Assembly (NCBI RefSeq): GCF_900143095.1
Contig: NZ_FRDA01000013.1
Coordinates: 62,001-126,000 of the forward strand
Direction: 5' to 3'
Length of the DNA stretch: 64,000 nt
From: Pseudomonas asturiensis
GTDB taxonomy: Bacteria; Pseudomonadota; Gammaproteobacteria; Pseudomonadales; Pseudomonadaceae
Part shown: positions 8,889 to 18,121 of the stretch, piece by piece
Position numbering within the stretch: the first letter of the stretch is position 1
Layout: the number at the start of each line of letters is the position of its first letter
The notes under the pieces: model-generated
The model's input: only the letters and a program-made list of their open reading frames with translations
Told to the model about the DNA's origin: nothing
Databases searched by the model: none
Made by a program: the position numbers and the translations under genes

Positions 8889-9437
8889 ATGGATACGGGA
8901 GCACGACTCAAGCTGGTGCGTGAAAGCTATAAGCTGTCGCAACGCGAACTTGCCAGACGCAGTGGTGTGACCAATGCCACGATTTCTCTGATTGAACAGA
9001 ACCGTGTCAGTCCCTCAATCAGCTCGCTGAAGAAGTTGCTGGAAGGCATTCCCATGTCCCTCGCGGACTTCTTCACCTTTGATCAGCCGCCCGGTCGGGA
9101 GCAGTACGTGTTCCGTGCCGGCGACCAGCCCGATCTGGGCCGAAATGGCGTGCGCCTGCTGTTGGTCGGCGCCACATTACCCAGCCGACAGATGCGTTTC
9201 CTGCGCGAGCAGTACGCACCGGGTGCCGACTCGGGTGAGGAGCCTATCGTGCACAGCGAAGGGGAGGAGTGCGGTCTGGTCACGCGCGGTACGGTCGAAC
9301 TGACCATAGACGGTCAAGTCAATATCCTCGGCCCCGGCGATGGCTACTATATCCCCACCACCTTGCCGCATCGTTTCCGCAACATCGGTCAGGATGAAGC
9401 CGAAATCATCAGCGCCAACACTCCTGCCAACTTTTGA
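8889..9437 (+). CDS. XRE-cupin regulator (PuuR-like)
   Basis: A 182-aa two-domain regulator. Residues 1-62 form an XRE helix-turn-helix (KLSQRELARRSGVTNATISL), and the C-terminal ~110 residues form a cupin sensor with HSEGEECGLVTRGTVEL and GDGYYIPTTLPHRFRN. This is the architecture of PuuR, repressor of putrescine catabolism. It lies in the same direction as the PuuD-like gene, 101 bp downstream. Cupin metal-ligand residues are partly present (HSEGEE and H in LPHRF). The effector is inferred from context only. Confidence 0.88.
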   Translation: MDTGARLKLVRESYKLSQRELARRSGVTNATISLIEQNRVSPSISSLKKLLEGIPMSLADFFTFDQPPGREQYVFRAGDQPDLGRNGVRLLLVGATLPSRQMRFLREQYAPGADSGEEPIVHSEGEECGLVTRGTVELTIDGQVNILGPGDGYYIPTTLPHRFRNIGQDEAEIISANTPANF

Positions 9438-9457
9438 TCACACTCGCCCACTGCACC

Positions 9458-11626
9458 TTAGCGCAGACTCCAGGACACTCCCGCATAGACGCCCACGCCG
9501 TCCCCGGGCGTCGAACGTGCCACGTCCCGGCCGTTGTCGTCATAGCCCGGTGTGACCGTACTGGCGTAACGCCGATGGGTCAGATTGCGCAGGTCCAGCC
9601 ACGTTTGCCAGTCATCATTAGGCGAGGCGTAGCCAAACGTAGCGCCCAGCAGCGTGTACTGATCGGCGTAGAACGAGTTGGCGTAATCCACCGCGACGCT
9701 CGACGCATGCTCGGTGTTCAATCCAGCGTAAAAGCCCGTGGGGTGGCTGTAACGCAGCTCCGCCTGGTAGTAATGCCTTGGGATGCCTGGCAGGGCGTTA
9801 TCGCCAAACCGTTCATCGTCGCGGTAATGAAAGTCACTGAAAGTGTACGCCTGGCGCACATCCAGTTTGCCCGCCGCGTCGCCTTGCCAGAGCAGGCTTT
9901 CGAGGCTCAGTTCGATGCCGGTATGGACCGTGGGGCTGGCGTTGGATTCGGCGATGACCTGCGACGTGGTTGCACTCGCAGCCTGGGTTTCCACACTCAA
10001 CAGCTCATGCCTGACCTGTGAGTAATACCACCCCAACTCCCAGTTACCCATCCATCCCTGGCCGCGCCCTCCGAGTTCCAGAGTAGTCGCGGTCTGGTTA
10101 TCAAGTTTCACGCCAACACGTTGTAGCCCCGTCGCCGGGCCGCTTCCAGCGGGGAAAAACCGGTTCGAGCCCCAGATCATCGACCAGGCGTGAGGTGGCT
10201 CAACCGAGCGGCTCAGGTTGCCGTACACCTGCAACTGCGGCGTAAAGTCGTAGCGCAGGCCCAGGCGCGAGGCGTAATCCCAGTCGTGGGTGCTGACCGC
10301 TTCCTGCGTGGCGGGGTAGGTGACTTCTGTTTCACGTCGGGTAAAGATCGCGGCGAGACCTGTGGTCAGCCAGAGATCCGGAACCAGTTCCAGGTCATTG
10401 CTCAGTTGCAAGACACTGTCCGAACCCAGGTAGCTGTAGTCACGGGTTCGTGTCCCTGGCGCATAACTGGCCGTGTTACCGGCGGGGATGCGCACGAATT
10501 CCGAAGCGCCGTTGTTTGGCAGACCTTTGGTGGTGCGCAGGCCGACTGTGGTGTTGCTCTGATGGCCGAGCAGCACGTCCTGGCGAATGTAGTTCAGCGT
10601 ACCGCTGATGTCGGTATAGGCCACTTTCAGCCGATTGGTGCCTTCGCGCAGGTCCATGGGGTAGTCGTGATAAACCAGCCCGGTTTCGATTCGTGAGCTG
10701 TCATCCAGATAAATCGTCGTCTTGTTGCCCAGCCATGTGCTGCCCGGTTGCAGACGTTTGGAGTCACGGGCGGTGTTGAGAGCGTTGGCTGCACGTGGGT
10801 CGTGACGGATCTGATCCCGTGTCAGTCTGCCGGGGGAATCATTATCGGTTTCGCGATAGCGGAAGAAAAAACGGGTTTCAAGATCGGGACTGAAGCGGTA
10901 GCCGACATTAGCCGTCATGCCCTTGCTGCCACCTGCGCTCTGGTCTTGAAAACCGTCATAGTTCGATTCGGTCAGCGCAACGTAGTAATCCAGATCGCCG
11001 AGTACGTCACCGGAGCTGATCTGTCGTTTGCCGTAGCCATGGCTCCCGGCCTCATAGCGCACCTGCAAGCGCGGTGCGTCGGTACCGGTGTGGCTCACGT
11101 AATTGACTGCGCCACCCAACGCCAATGACCCCAGCTCAAAGCCATTCGCACCACGTCGGACCTCGACATGGCTAAGCCACAACGGCTCCTTGAGCTCGTA
11201 AGGTGTCCCGCCTGGACCTGTCAGCGGCAGTCCGTCCAGCATTTCAAACAAGCCCGATGCGTGTGCGCCTGGCGCTCGGTTCAACCCGGAACCTCGAATG
11301 GAGATCTTGGCCCCTTCGTTGTTGGCTGCTTTGGCGTAGATGCCTGCCTGGTAGCGGAAAACATCTTCGTTGGTGGCGACCCGCCCTTGATCAACCCGAG
11401 TCATGTCAACCACGTTGGTAGCGCCTGGCACGTTGTGCGAAGCCTCGCGGGCGATAGCGGAAGGGCGCTCAATCGAGCTGCCATCCACTTCGATGCTGGA
11501 CAGGTTCACGGTCTGATCGGCACGGACCTGGTTGACGCTGGCAAGCGCAAGCAGTGGCACCAACGCAGAAAGGGGGAGAGGTGATAGGTGTCGCACGTGC
11601 AAAAGCCTCTTGGCCGGGGCCGTCAC
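9458..11626 (-). CDS. TonB-dependent outer-membrane receptor
   Basis: A 722-aa protein. It has a cleavable signal peptide (SALVPLLALASVNQVRA, then DQ), a TonB-box-like region (TVNLSSIEVDG), a plug domain ending near KISIRGSGLNRAPG and EVRRGANGFELGS, and a large beta-barrel. It ends VSWSLR with a terminal aromatic-x-Leu-Arg pattern. Such receptors import siderophores, cobalamin or other scarce ligands. No biosynthesis, permease or sigma/anti-sigma gene adjoins it, so the ligand is unknown. A Fur box was not identified with confidence in the AT-rich leader. Confidence 0.93.
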   Translation of the reverse strand: MTAPAKRLLHVRHLSPLPLSALVPLLALASVNQVRADQTVNLSSIEVDGSSIERPSAIAREASHNVPGATNVVDMTRVDQGRVATNEDVFRYQAGIYAKAANNEGAKISIRGSGLNRAPGAHASGLFEMLDGLPLTGPGGTPYELKEPLWLSHVEVRRGANGFELGSLALGGAVNYVSHTGTDAPRLQVRYEAGSHGYGKRQISSGDVLGDLDYYVALTESNYDGFQDQSAGGSKGMTANVGYRFSPDLETRFFFRYRETDNDSPGRLTRDQIRHDPRAANALNTARDSKRLQPGSTWLGNKTTIYLDDSSRIETGLVYHDYPMDLREGTNRLKVAYTDISGTLNYIRQDVLLGHQSNTTVGLRTTKGLPNNGASEFVRIPAGNTASYAPGTRTRDYSYLGSDSVLQLSNDLELVPDLWLTTGLAAIFTRRETEVTYPATQEAVSTHDWDYASRLGLRYDFTPQLQVYGNLSRSVEPPHAWSMIWGSNRFFPAGSGPATGLQRVGVKLDNQTATTLELGGRGQGWMGNWELGWYYSQVRHELLSVETQAASATTSQVIAESNASPTVHTGIELSLESLLWQGDAAGKLDVRQAYTFSDFHYRDDERFGDNALPGIPRHYYQAELRYSHPTGFYAGLNTEHASSVAVDYANSFYADQYTLLGATFGYASPNDDWQTWLDLRNLTHRRYASTVTPGYDDNGRDVARSTPGDGVGVYAGVSWSLR

Positions 11627-11849
11627 GCACTAGGCAGGAAAACGGCCATCGCAGCGGCCAGGCCGTGCGTGTTCAGGGGAAAGAGGGTTCGATGCTGGAT
11701 ATGGCTGGCGCGTCACTTCGTGACACATGTCTGCCATTCATATGAATATAATCATGTTTTTTAACCAGCGCTCAGAACCCTTTCCACGGTAGGGAAGTCG
11801 TAGTCAGATGAGCGTGCATCAACGCGGACATTATTCTGGGAGTCATGGC

Positions 11850-13460
11850 GTGTCGGAAAACAAAACCCGTGTCGACAATACGGCGACTGGAAGCATTTCC
11901 CATAAAGGGAAAGACATTTTTTTCGCGGCCGTAGAAACGACGCGCATGCCGATGATAGTGACCGATCCCAACACCCACGATAACCCCATCATTTTTGCCA
12001 ACAAAGCATTTCTGGAGATGACCGGGTATCGTTCCGATGAAATCGTCGGATCGAACTGTCGCTTCTTGCAAGGTCCGGACACAGATCCTGCGGTGGTCGA
12101 GACCATTCGCAACGCGATTCGGGATCGTGTCGACATCTCGACCGAAATCCTCAACTATCGCAAGGATGGTTCATCGTTCTGGAATGCATTGTTTATATCG
12201 CCCGTTTATAACGATGCCGGCGATCTGGTGTATTTCTTTGCCTCGCAACTGGATATCAGCCGACGCCGGGATGCTGAAGATGCATTGCGTCAGGCGCAGA
12301 AGATGGAGGCCCTCGGGCAATTGACCGGCGGTATTGCCCACGACTTCAACAACCTGCTGCAGGTCATGGGCGGTTATATCGACTTGATAGGCAGCGCCGC
12401 CGAAAAACCTTCGATCGACGTGTCTCGGGTACAGCGCAGCGTTCACCACGCCAAATCGGCTGTAGAACGCGCCAGTACTTTGACCAAGCAACTGCTTGCG
12501 TTCGCCCGCAAGCAAAAGCTGCACGGGCGGGTGCTCAATCTCAATGGTCTGATTTCTACCACTGAACCCTTGATCGAGCGAACCTTTGGTCCTGAAGTGG
12601 TGATCGAGACAGACCTGGATCCTGCGCTCAAGAATTGCCGAATCGATCCGACCCAGGCTGAGGTCGCGCTGTTGAACATTTTTATCAACGCGCGTGATGC
12701 CCTGATCGGCAGACCTGAACCCAAGGTGTTCATCGAGACACGTAACCTGGTGGTCGATGAACTGGCCAACATGTCTTATGACGGTCTGCTGCCTGGCCGC
12801 TATGTCAGCATCGCCGTGACCGATAACGGGATCGGTATGCCCGCCAGCATTCGTGACCGGGTTATGGACCCGTTCTTCACAACAAAGGAGGAGGGCAAGG
12901 GGTCGGGATTGGGCCTGTCCATGGTATATGGCTTTGCCAAGCAATCCGGTGGCGCAGCGCGTATATACACCGAAGAGGGTGTCGGCACGACATTGCGTCT
13001 GTATTTCCCTGTCGATGAGGCCACGATTACCCACAGCGAATCGAGCCAGGCGCTGGAGCAGCGGCAACGTTTAGGCTCCAGCGAGAGGATTCTCATCGTT
13101 GAGGACCGGCCGGATGTCGCCGAGCTGGCGAAGATGGTGCTGGACGATTATGGCTACACCTCAGACATCGTGCTCAACGCACGTGAAGCGTTGAAAAAAT
13201 TCGAGTCCGGCGCCACCTACGATTTGTTGTTCACTGATCTGATCATGCCCGGCGGTATGAACGGCGTCATGCTGGCGCGTGAAGTGAAACGCCGTTATCC
13301 CAAGATAAAAGTACTTCTTACGACAGGCTATGCCGAGAGTTCGATCGAGCGAACCGACATCGGCGGATCCGAGTTCGATGTGGTCTCCAAGCCCTGCATG
13401 CCCCATGACTTGGCCAGGAAGGTGCGGCAAGTTCTGGACGGGCCTAACGGCGTTGCCTGA
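11850..13460 (+). CDS. Blue-light LOV-domain hybrid histidine kinase
   Basis: A photoreceptor kinase. The LOV/PAS core at residues ~20-135 includes GSNCRFLQGPDTDP, with the photoactive flavin-binding cysteine at position 70. The dimerisation/phosphoacceptor helix has H164 in GGIAHDFNNLL, then comes an ATPase domain (VTDNGIGMP, KGSGLGLSMVYG), and a C-terminal receiver domain has the phospho-Asp in LLFTDLIMPGGMNG. I choose the GTG at 11850, preceded by GGGAG at 7 nt. It yields 536 aa beginning VSENKTRVD, close in length and start to the P. syringae LOV-HK I know. The longest frame, from 11808, lacks a ribosome site. The gene is monocistronic. These kinases tune motility and virulence to light. 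Confidence 0.93.
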   Translation: MSENKTRVDNTATGSISHKGKDIFFAAVETTRMPMIVTDPNTHDNPIIFANKAFLEMTGYRSDEIVGSNCRFLQGPDTDPAVVETIRNAIRDRVDISTEILNYRKDGSSFWNALFISPVYNDAGDLVYFFASQLDISRRRDAEDALRQAQKMEALGQLTGGIAHDFNNLLQVMGGYIDLIGSAAEKPSIDVSRVQRSVHHAKSAVERASTLTKQLLAFARKQKLHGRVLNLNGLISTTEPLIERTFGPEVVIETDLDPALKNCRIDPTQAEVALLNIFINARDALIGRPEPKVFIETRNLVVDELANMSYDGLLPGRYVSIAVTDNGIGMPASIRDRVMDPFFTTKEEGKGSGLGLSMVYGFAKQSGGAARIYTEEGVGTTLRLYFPVDEATITHSESSQALEQRQRLGSSERILIVEDRPDVAELAKMVLDDYGYTSDIVLNAREALKKFESGATYDLLFTDLIMPGGMNGVMLAREVKRRYPKIKVLLTTGYAESSIERTDIGGSEFDVVSKPCMPHDLARKVRQVLDGPNGVA

Positions 13461-13561
13461 TCTTCCACCATCGAGGTGATTCCAGAGCGCCCGTATTTGT
13501 CTCTATACTGGCGCGCTTGCCGTTATCGTGTGCAAGAACCCGTCTTTCAGGAAGAACGAAA

Positions 13562-13951
13562 ATGAAGAAGTCGCTGATCTGTTTTGCCGTGCTTGCCACC
13601 ACTGCCGTGACTGTTACGAGTGTGCAGGCTGCCGGTTGTGGTAATCCTCGCAATGCGTTTGACACTGTCTACTGTGCAGGCAACCTGTTTTCCCAGGCTG
13701 ACAAATCACTGAATCAGACTTATTCCGACCTGCGTAAACAACTGCCGGCGGATCAGCAGAACACGCTCAAGAAATCACAGCTGAGCTGGATAAAGGATCG
13801 CGACGCCAAGTGCAGCCGTGAGGAAAATAACGGGTACTTTGTCAACCTCGATTGCGCCGTCACCATGACTCAGAATCGTTCCGATTTCCTGAAGGAACGT
13901 CAGCGTGAGTGCAGTTCGACCGGGTGCGAGGCAAGTAAGCTGGCCGAATAA
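13562..13951 (+). CDS. LprI-like (DUF1311) secreted protein
   Basis: A 129-aa exported protein. The ATG at 13562 with an upstream AGGAAG site is preferred over a longer frame from 13517. Residues 1-22 are a signal peptide (KKSLICFAVLATTAVTVTS, then VQAA). The mature part has DKSLNQTYSDLRKQLP and LKKSQLSWIKDRDAKC, the helical signature of the DUF1311/LprI family, plus several cysteines likely to form disulfides in the periplasm. Some relatives inhibit lysozyme, but this function is not shown here. Confidence 0.82.
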   Translation: MKKSLICFAVLATTAVTVTSVQAAGCGNPRNAFDTVYCAGNLFSQADKSLNQTYSDLRKQLPADQQNTLKKSQLSWIKDRDAKCSREENNGYFVNLDCAVTMTQNRSDFLKERQRECSSTGCEASKLAE

Positions 13952-14479
13952 GGCTGCTGATGACATTCGGTGATCAGCCCGATCACCGAATGGCGTCGCC
14001 TGTTATCCCTGTTAGACGTGGATGTTGGTATTCACGCTTGATCGGTCGCTGAAGGTCAGTGAACTGTTAGAGAAAAGACCCTCAGGTGTTTAAAAGCGAA
14101 ACGTTCTGTTTAAGCGTTGTGCCCTGATCTTTTGAACTGTCTGGGTCACAGCAGCTTATGCCTGCAGTGTCCAGTAATCTTCAATGACCGTAAGGCGTTT
14201 ATATAACGTTTTTTTGCGCTGTGTTGCAATAACGGACATCAGACAACCTGATTCTCATCTATAGAAACGCTCTCATATAACGTGGCGCGCCTGCCATCAG
14301 GGGGCCGTTGGAACGTGCCTGAGCCGTTACGTTCCGTTATCAGTAACTGTTATTCGTAGAGTAATTACTCTGCAAAAAAACCTATAAAAAATATTAAACT
14401 TCTTGAATTGCCTTTGGGTCATTAAAGCGTACGCCAAATACTTTAGCGTGTTCTGCCACTGACTCGAAGGACTACCACT
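13952..14479. other. Intergenic region with a stem-loop
   Basis: This 528-bp stretch holds no convincing gene. At its left end CATTCGGTGATC and its reverse complement (13964-13992) form a 12-bp hairpin with a 5-nt loop just after the LprI-like gene. It has no T-tract. The right half is AT-rich and probably carries the promoter of the next gene. Confidence 0.55.
13964..13992 (+). terminator. Perfect 12-bp hairpin after the LprI-like gene
   Basis: Arms CATTCGGTGATC / GATCACCGAATG with loop AGCCC. Its position 12 bp past the stop suggests a transcript end, but the missing T-run leaves the mechanism open. Confidence 0.5.
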
Positions 14480-15499
14480 ATGATTCGCGATGACCGTATC
14501 GCTCCAGGCACCCCTGTCTATCATGACACTCATGCCACGGCACCTTTGCTGAAACGTATATCCTGGAGTGCGATTCTGGCCGGTGTGGTACTGGCCATGG
14601 TTGTTTCCTTATTGTTGAGTTTGTTGGGCACGGCCATCGGCACTGCCAGTATCGATCCGATGCAAGAAGCCAATCCCATGTCAGGCATTGGCACAGGTGC
14701 TGGCATCTGGGTTGTAGTCAGTTCGGTCATCTCGCTGTTCGTGGGTGGCTGGGCCGCAGGTCGTCTGGCCCAGCGTGAAGGCGCTTTCCATGGTCTGTTG
14801 GTATGGGCAAGCGTCTCGCTGATCACTGTGTACCTGGTGAGCAGTGCTGTCACTGGCGTGGTGCGTGGTGGCTTGAATCTGGCGGGGAGCGGCATGTCGG
14901 CTTTGGGCAGCGGCATCGCTCAGGTTGCTCCGGCACTGGGCGGCAAGATCCAGGACCAGCTTCGCGATCAGGGTATCGACTTCAACCTGAATGATATTCA
15001 GGGTGAAATCGAAAAGGCCATGCGTCAGACCGGCAAAGCCGAGCTGAACCCGGACGCTATCAAGCAGGAAGCTCAGGCGACCCAGCAAGATGCGCAGAAT
15101 ACGGCTGAGCGCAGCGCTCAAAACCCACAACAGGCAGATGAGCAATTGGGCGGTCTGATGGATCGCATCAAGGCCAAGGGTGACCAGGCTTGGGATGCGG
15201 CTGATCGCCAGGCACTGGTCAATCTGATCAAGGCGCGCGGCAACAAGACGGATGCTGAAGCCAACCAGATCGTTGATCAGGCACAGGCTAGCTACCGTCA
15301 GGCTTACGCCAAGTATCAGGAGCTGAAAGCTCAAGCTGAACAGAAAGCCCGTGAAGCGGCTGAAGTGGCTGCCAAGCGCGTATCGCAAGGCGCATGGATT
15401 CTGCTGATTACGCTGGTGATCTCGGGTCTGGTTGCTGCCGGTGCAGGCGTACTGGGTCGTCGTACTCAGCCACCTGCGAAAATCGTTTCAGCGGTGTAA
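14480..15499 (+). CDS. Multi-TM membrane protein with amphipathic helical middle
   Basis: A 339-aa protein that I do not assign to a characterised family. Hydrophobic segments lie at about residues 26-48, 70-92 and 103-125. A long Ala/Gln-rich, charged, probably coiled-coil segment (residues ~155-300, with repeated QAQA/AEQKA motifs) follows, and a last membrane helix sits near 308-328 (AWILLITLVISGLVAAGAG). Similar proteins are widespread but unnamed in Pseudomonas. A GAAGGA site precedes the ATG. It is transcribed alone and ends at a strong terminator. Confidence 0.75.
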   Translation: MIRDDRIAPGTPVYHDTHATAPLLKRISWSAILAGVVLAMVVSLLLSLLGTAIGTASIDPMQEANPMSGIGTGAGIWVVVSSVISLFVGGWAAGRLAQREGAFHGLLVWASVSLITVYLVSSAVTGVVRGGLNLAGSGMSALGSGIAQVAPALGGKIQDQLRDQGIDFNLNDIQGEIEKAMRQTGKAELNPDAIKQEAQATQQDAQNTAERSAQNPQQADEQLGGLMDRIKAKGDQAWDAADRQALVNLIKARGNKTDAEANQIVDQAQASYRQAYAKYQELKAQAEQKAREAAEVAAKRVSQGAWILLITLVISGLVAAGAGVLGRRTQPPAKIVSAV

Positions 15500-15523
15500 T
15501 TACGTCGTTTGGCTGATCGATTG

Positions 15524-15556
15524 AAGAGGGGGGACGTCTATCGTCCCCCTTTTTTT
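15524..15556 (+). terminator. Rho-independent terminator
   Basis: Arms GGGGGACG / CGTCCCCC with a 5-nt loop are followed by seven T residues, 30 bp downstream of the membrane-protein stop. A textbook intrinsic terminator. Confidence 0.9.
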
Positions 15557-15596
15557 ACGTTTTAAAACGACAACCTTGCGGGACAAGATGACCTCA

Positions 15597-16065
15597 TCAC
15601 ATGGATCTGTGCGGCCAGTATTTGTCGACGTAGCTCTGGATCTCATGCCGCATGAATGCCCCAGACTGATCGGCGCGTTCTTCCCAGCCGAACACGCATG
15701 CGGTCACAATGCCGTCGAAGCCAACCTTGGCCAGAGACGAAAAGAACACGTCCCAATCGATTTCTCCCTGATACATGTCCATGTGCTGATGCACGGTCAC
15801 TTTGGCGCCCGGTGGATTAACGATGTAGCGTAACCCCGAAGACGCTTTGTGGTTCCAGGTATCGGCGACATGAACATGAGCGATCATGGGGCCTGCCTCG
15901 GCAATCATCTTCGCCATGTCATCGCCAAAGAAGAACGTGTGAGGCGCACAGTAAAGAAACCTGACATTGTTGGAACCGATGTTTTTCAGCATGTCCAACG
16001 CCGGTTGCAAGGTCTCGCACCAATCTTCAGGGTGAGGCTCGATAGGGATCCAGCGCTATTTTCAT
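15597..16065 (-). pseudogene. Sugar phosphate isomerase/epimerase, internally deleted
   Basis: A TIM-barrel isomerase remnant. A good ribosome site (GGAGA) and ATG at 16065 encode MKIALDPY, the usual start of this family, but the frame then hits a stop within 13 codons. In another frame the sequence resumes as WIPIEPHPEDWCETLQPALDML and continues to a normal C-terminus (HVHVADTWNHK, Glu/His metal-site motifs). About half of the ~270-aa protein is therefore missing. The joint lies in TGGATCCCTAT, which can be read both as part of the start (LDPY) and as the internal WIPI codons. This suggests deletion between short direct repeats. It is divergent from the LacI gene, its probable regulator. Confidence 0.8.
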
Positions 16066-16282
16066 TGTTGTTCTCCAGGGGGATAAACCTTGAGCAGTCC
16101 GTACTGACGTGCAGGCTTCGCGCAGCGTTGCAGCCAACGCACATCGGCACTGGTTGTTTTCGAATTAGAGGAGGGTGCTGATAACCCGCTTCCGGATCCT
16201 AGGTCGGTACGTGTGTCGCTGCTATAGTTCGATCAAGAAAACTGTCAAAACCTTTCATCAATGTGCGAGGGGCTTTCATTAC

Positions 16283-17332
16283 ATGTCAGAGCACAAAGGC
16301 GACTTACGCCGCCCGACCATGGTGGATGTTGCGCGAGAAGCCGGGGTCAGCCTGTCAACAGTTGATCGTGTGCTCAATCTGCGCGCCACCGTACGCGTCG
16401 ACACGGCCCAGCGCATTTCAGCCGCAGCGCAACGCCTTGGCTTTCATGCTCGTAGCGTCATTGAGCAGCGCCTGCAACACAGCCGTCCTACGGTACGACT
16501 GGGGTTTTTACTGCAGAAAAGTGGCATAGCGTTCTATCAAGGCCTGGCGCAGGCGTTGGCGGATGCCGCGGCCGTCAGCACCGCTGCCCGCGTTCGGGTG
16601 ATGATCGGTTATCTGGATGATTTGAACCCGCGAGTCGTGGCTCAGCGCATTGTTGCGCTGGGTCAGGATGTTGATGCACTGGGCATCGTGGCCGCCGACC
16701 ATCTTGAGGTACAAGACGCAGTCGCCGAGCTTGGCCGCCGCGGCGTTCCGGTGCTTGCGATGATTTCTGAACTGGGAAGCCATGCAGGCGCTGGTTTCGT
16801 GGGGGTAGACAGTCGCCGAATGGGGCGGGTGGCGGGTTGGTTCATCAGTCGGCTGGCTGAGCGTCCTGGTCCTGTGGCCGTGATGGTCGGAAGCCAGCGG
16901 TTCCAGTGTCAAGAACTGTGCGAGCTGAGTTTCCAGAGCTACATGGCCGAATCAGCTGGCGACTGGGAGCTATTGGCTTCGCGCCTGACGCTGGAGGACG
17001 AAGAGTTTGCACGGGGTAACACGCTGGATCTGCTGACTGCGTGCCCGGATCTCGCGGGGCTTTATGTGGCGGGAGGCGGTATAGAAGGTGTCATCAGTGC
17101 GTTGGAGGAGTTGCGCAATCGTCGCGTACGTTTGCCAACAGTGGTGTGCCATGACGTCACGAACCTGACTCGCGACGCGCTACAGACCGGACTGGTGCAG
17201 GCCGTGCTGTCGCATCCGGTAGAAACGCTTGCCAGACGGGCGACGCAAATGCTGGTCGAGGCTGTCGGTACGGCAATGCCACCAGGTCGGGTTTTGCTGT
17301 CATTACAGACAGACGTTGTCGAGAGCGTTTGA
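16283..17332 (+). CDS. LacI-family transcriptional regulator
   Basis: A 349-aa regulator. I chose the ATG at 16283 (MSEHKGDLRRPTMVDVAREAG), with GAGGGG upstream, over a 36-codon longer frame. The helix-turn-helix and hinge helix are VDVAREAGVSLSTVDRVLN, followed by a periplasmic-binding-protein-like sugar-binding domain (GLYVAGGGIEGVISAL, VVCHDVTNLTRDAL). The DRVLN recognition helix is the variant found in regulators of ribose- and inositol-type ABC uptake operons. It is divergent from the broken isomerase, so its target operon may be largely lost here. Confidence 0.9.
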   Translation: MSEHKGDLRRPTMVDVAREAGVSLSTVDRVLNLRATVRVDTAQRISAAAQRLGFHARSVIEQRLQHSRPTVRLGFLLQKSGIAFYQGLAQALADAAAVSTAARVRVMIGYLDDLNPRVVAQRIVALGQDVDALGIVAADHLEVQDAVAELGRRGVPVLAMISELGSHAGAGFVGVDSRRMGRVAGWFISRLAERPGPVAVMVGSQRFQCQELCELSFQSYMAESAGDWELLASRLTLEDEEFARGNTLDLLTACPDLAGLYVAGGGIEGVISALEELRNRRVRLPTVVCHDVTNLTRDALQTGLVQAVLSHPVETLARRATQMLVEAVGTAMPPGRVLLSLQTDVVESV

Positions 17333-17674
17333 ACATGGGGTGCTGTGAGCTTGTGGGACAGGGAAGGGGCAGGGGCTGCCGCCGCTGTTTCATCCGGTCA
17401 AATGCGATCAGCGATTTCTTTAACGAGGGTCTTCGTAGGCACGCGGAGGGTATAGCGCTAAATGCCCATGGACTGCTGAATATATAACTAAACTAAATGA
17501 CTGTTTAGTTGAGTTATCAGTAATTTTTATGATGCTATGGGGGGAAGGATAGTGTAAACGCTGTTTTTCGGAAATGCCCTTCAGCTTGCGCTTCCTTATC
17601 CGGATAGGTTCGACAAGGATATACAGTGACAATGCGGTGTTCATTACAACCTTTAAGACTTAAGGAGTGCAGTC
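17333..17674. other. Intergenic region with a small dyad
   Basis: A 342-bp gap without a supported gene. The only structure seen is the inverted repeat AACTAAAC/GTTTAGTT at 17486-17510. The region before 17675 carries AAGGAGTG, the ribosome site of the next gene. Confidence 0.5.
17486..17510. promoter_or_regulatory. AT-rich inverted repeat, possible operator
   Basis: Perfect 8-bp arms AACTAAAC and GTTTAGTT are separated by 9 bp. It sits about 165 bp upstream of the DUF2251-like gene, in a place compatible with a regulator site. No regulator is assigned. Confidence 0.3.
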
Positions 17675-18079
17675 ATGCCCATCTATCTGGCCGCTGATCA
17701 GACATTGAACGTAGGACAGGCGCTTGTTGTGGAAGCCCCGGCCCAGGAAGGCAACTTTGTCGTCGTATTCGAAGATGATGAAATCACCGGGTACTTTTAC
17801 GCACTTGTCCCAAAGGGTGAGGAAAATCCGATTCAGGATGCGCTGCATATCTACAACGTGGCAGACGTCATTGATCGCGACAAGCCATCGAACGTCAGGA
17901 TCGGCTGGTCCATGGACCATACCAAGGCGGTTCTGTTAATCAACGATCAGCCTCATGCGGTGTTCGATTTCCAGGCCCGGCAAGGCTATTGCCGCACAGG
18001 GTGTCCGTCACCGGCCGGTAAAAGCTGGTCGGCCAAAGGGCACGACTGGGACGATAACGCGCTCAAGTTGTTTGCCTGA
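17675..18079 (+). CDS. DUF2251-like small protein
   Basis: A 134-aa cytoplasmic protein with a strong AAGGAG ribosome site. The sequence pattern (FVVVFEDDEITGYFYAL, IYNVADVIDRDKPSNVRIGWS, KAVLLINDQPHAVFDF) fits the DUF2251 family of uncharacterised proteins. It ends in a Cys-containing, Trp-rich tail (YCRTGCPSPAGKSWSAKGHDWDD). No function is known to me. It is probably transcribed alone, converging on the next gene. Confidence 0.7.
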   Translation: MPIYLAADQTLNVGQALVVEAPAQEGNFVVVFEDDEITGYFYALVPKGEENPIQDALHIYNVADVIDRDKPSNVRIGWSMDHTKAVLLINDQPHAVFDFQARQGYCRTGCPSPAGKSWSAKGHDWDDNALKLFA

Positions 18080-18121
18080 CCGCAGAGCCGTCTGGTATGG
18101 CCAGGCGGACCTCCGGACACG

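Noticed and set aside
10165..10185. GGTTCGAGCCCC, resembling a tRNA T-arm
   Set aside because: It lies inside the TonB receptor coding sequence and no cloverleaf can be built around it.
14681..15388. 235-codon minus-strand frame inside the multi-TM gene
   Set aside because: Antisense shadow of a well-supported gene with a good ribosome site and terminator.
16175..16282. 36-codon N-terminal extension of the LacI gene
   Set aside because: It lacks a ribosome site and would precede the normal LacI start; GAGGGG supports the ATG at 16283.
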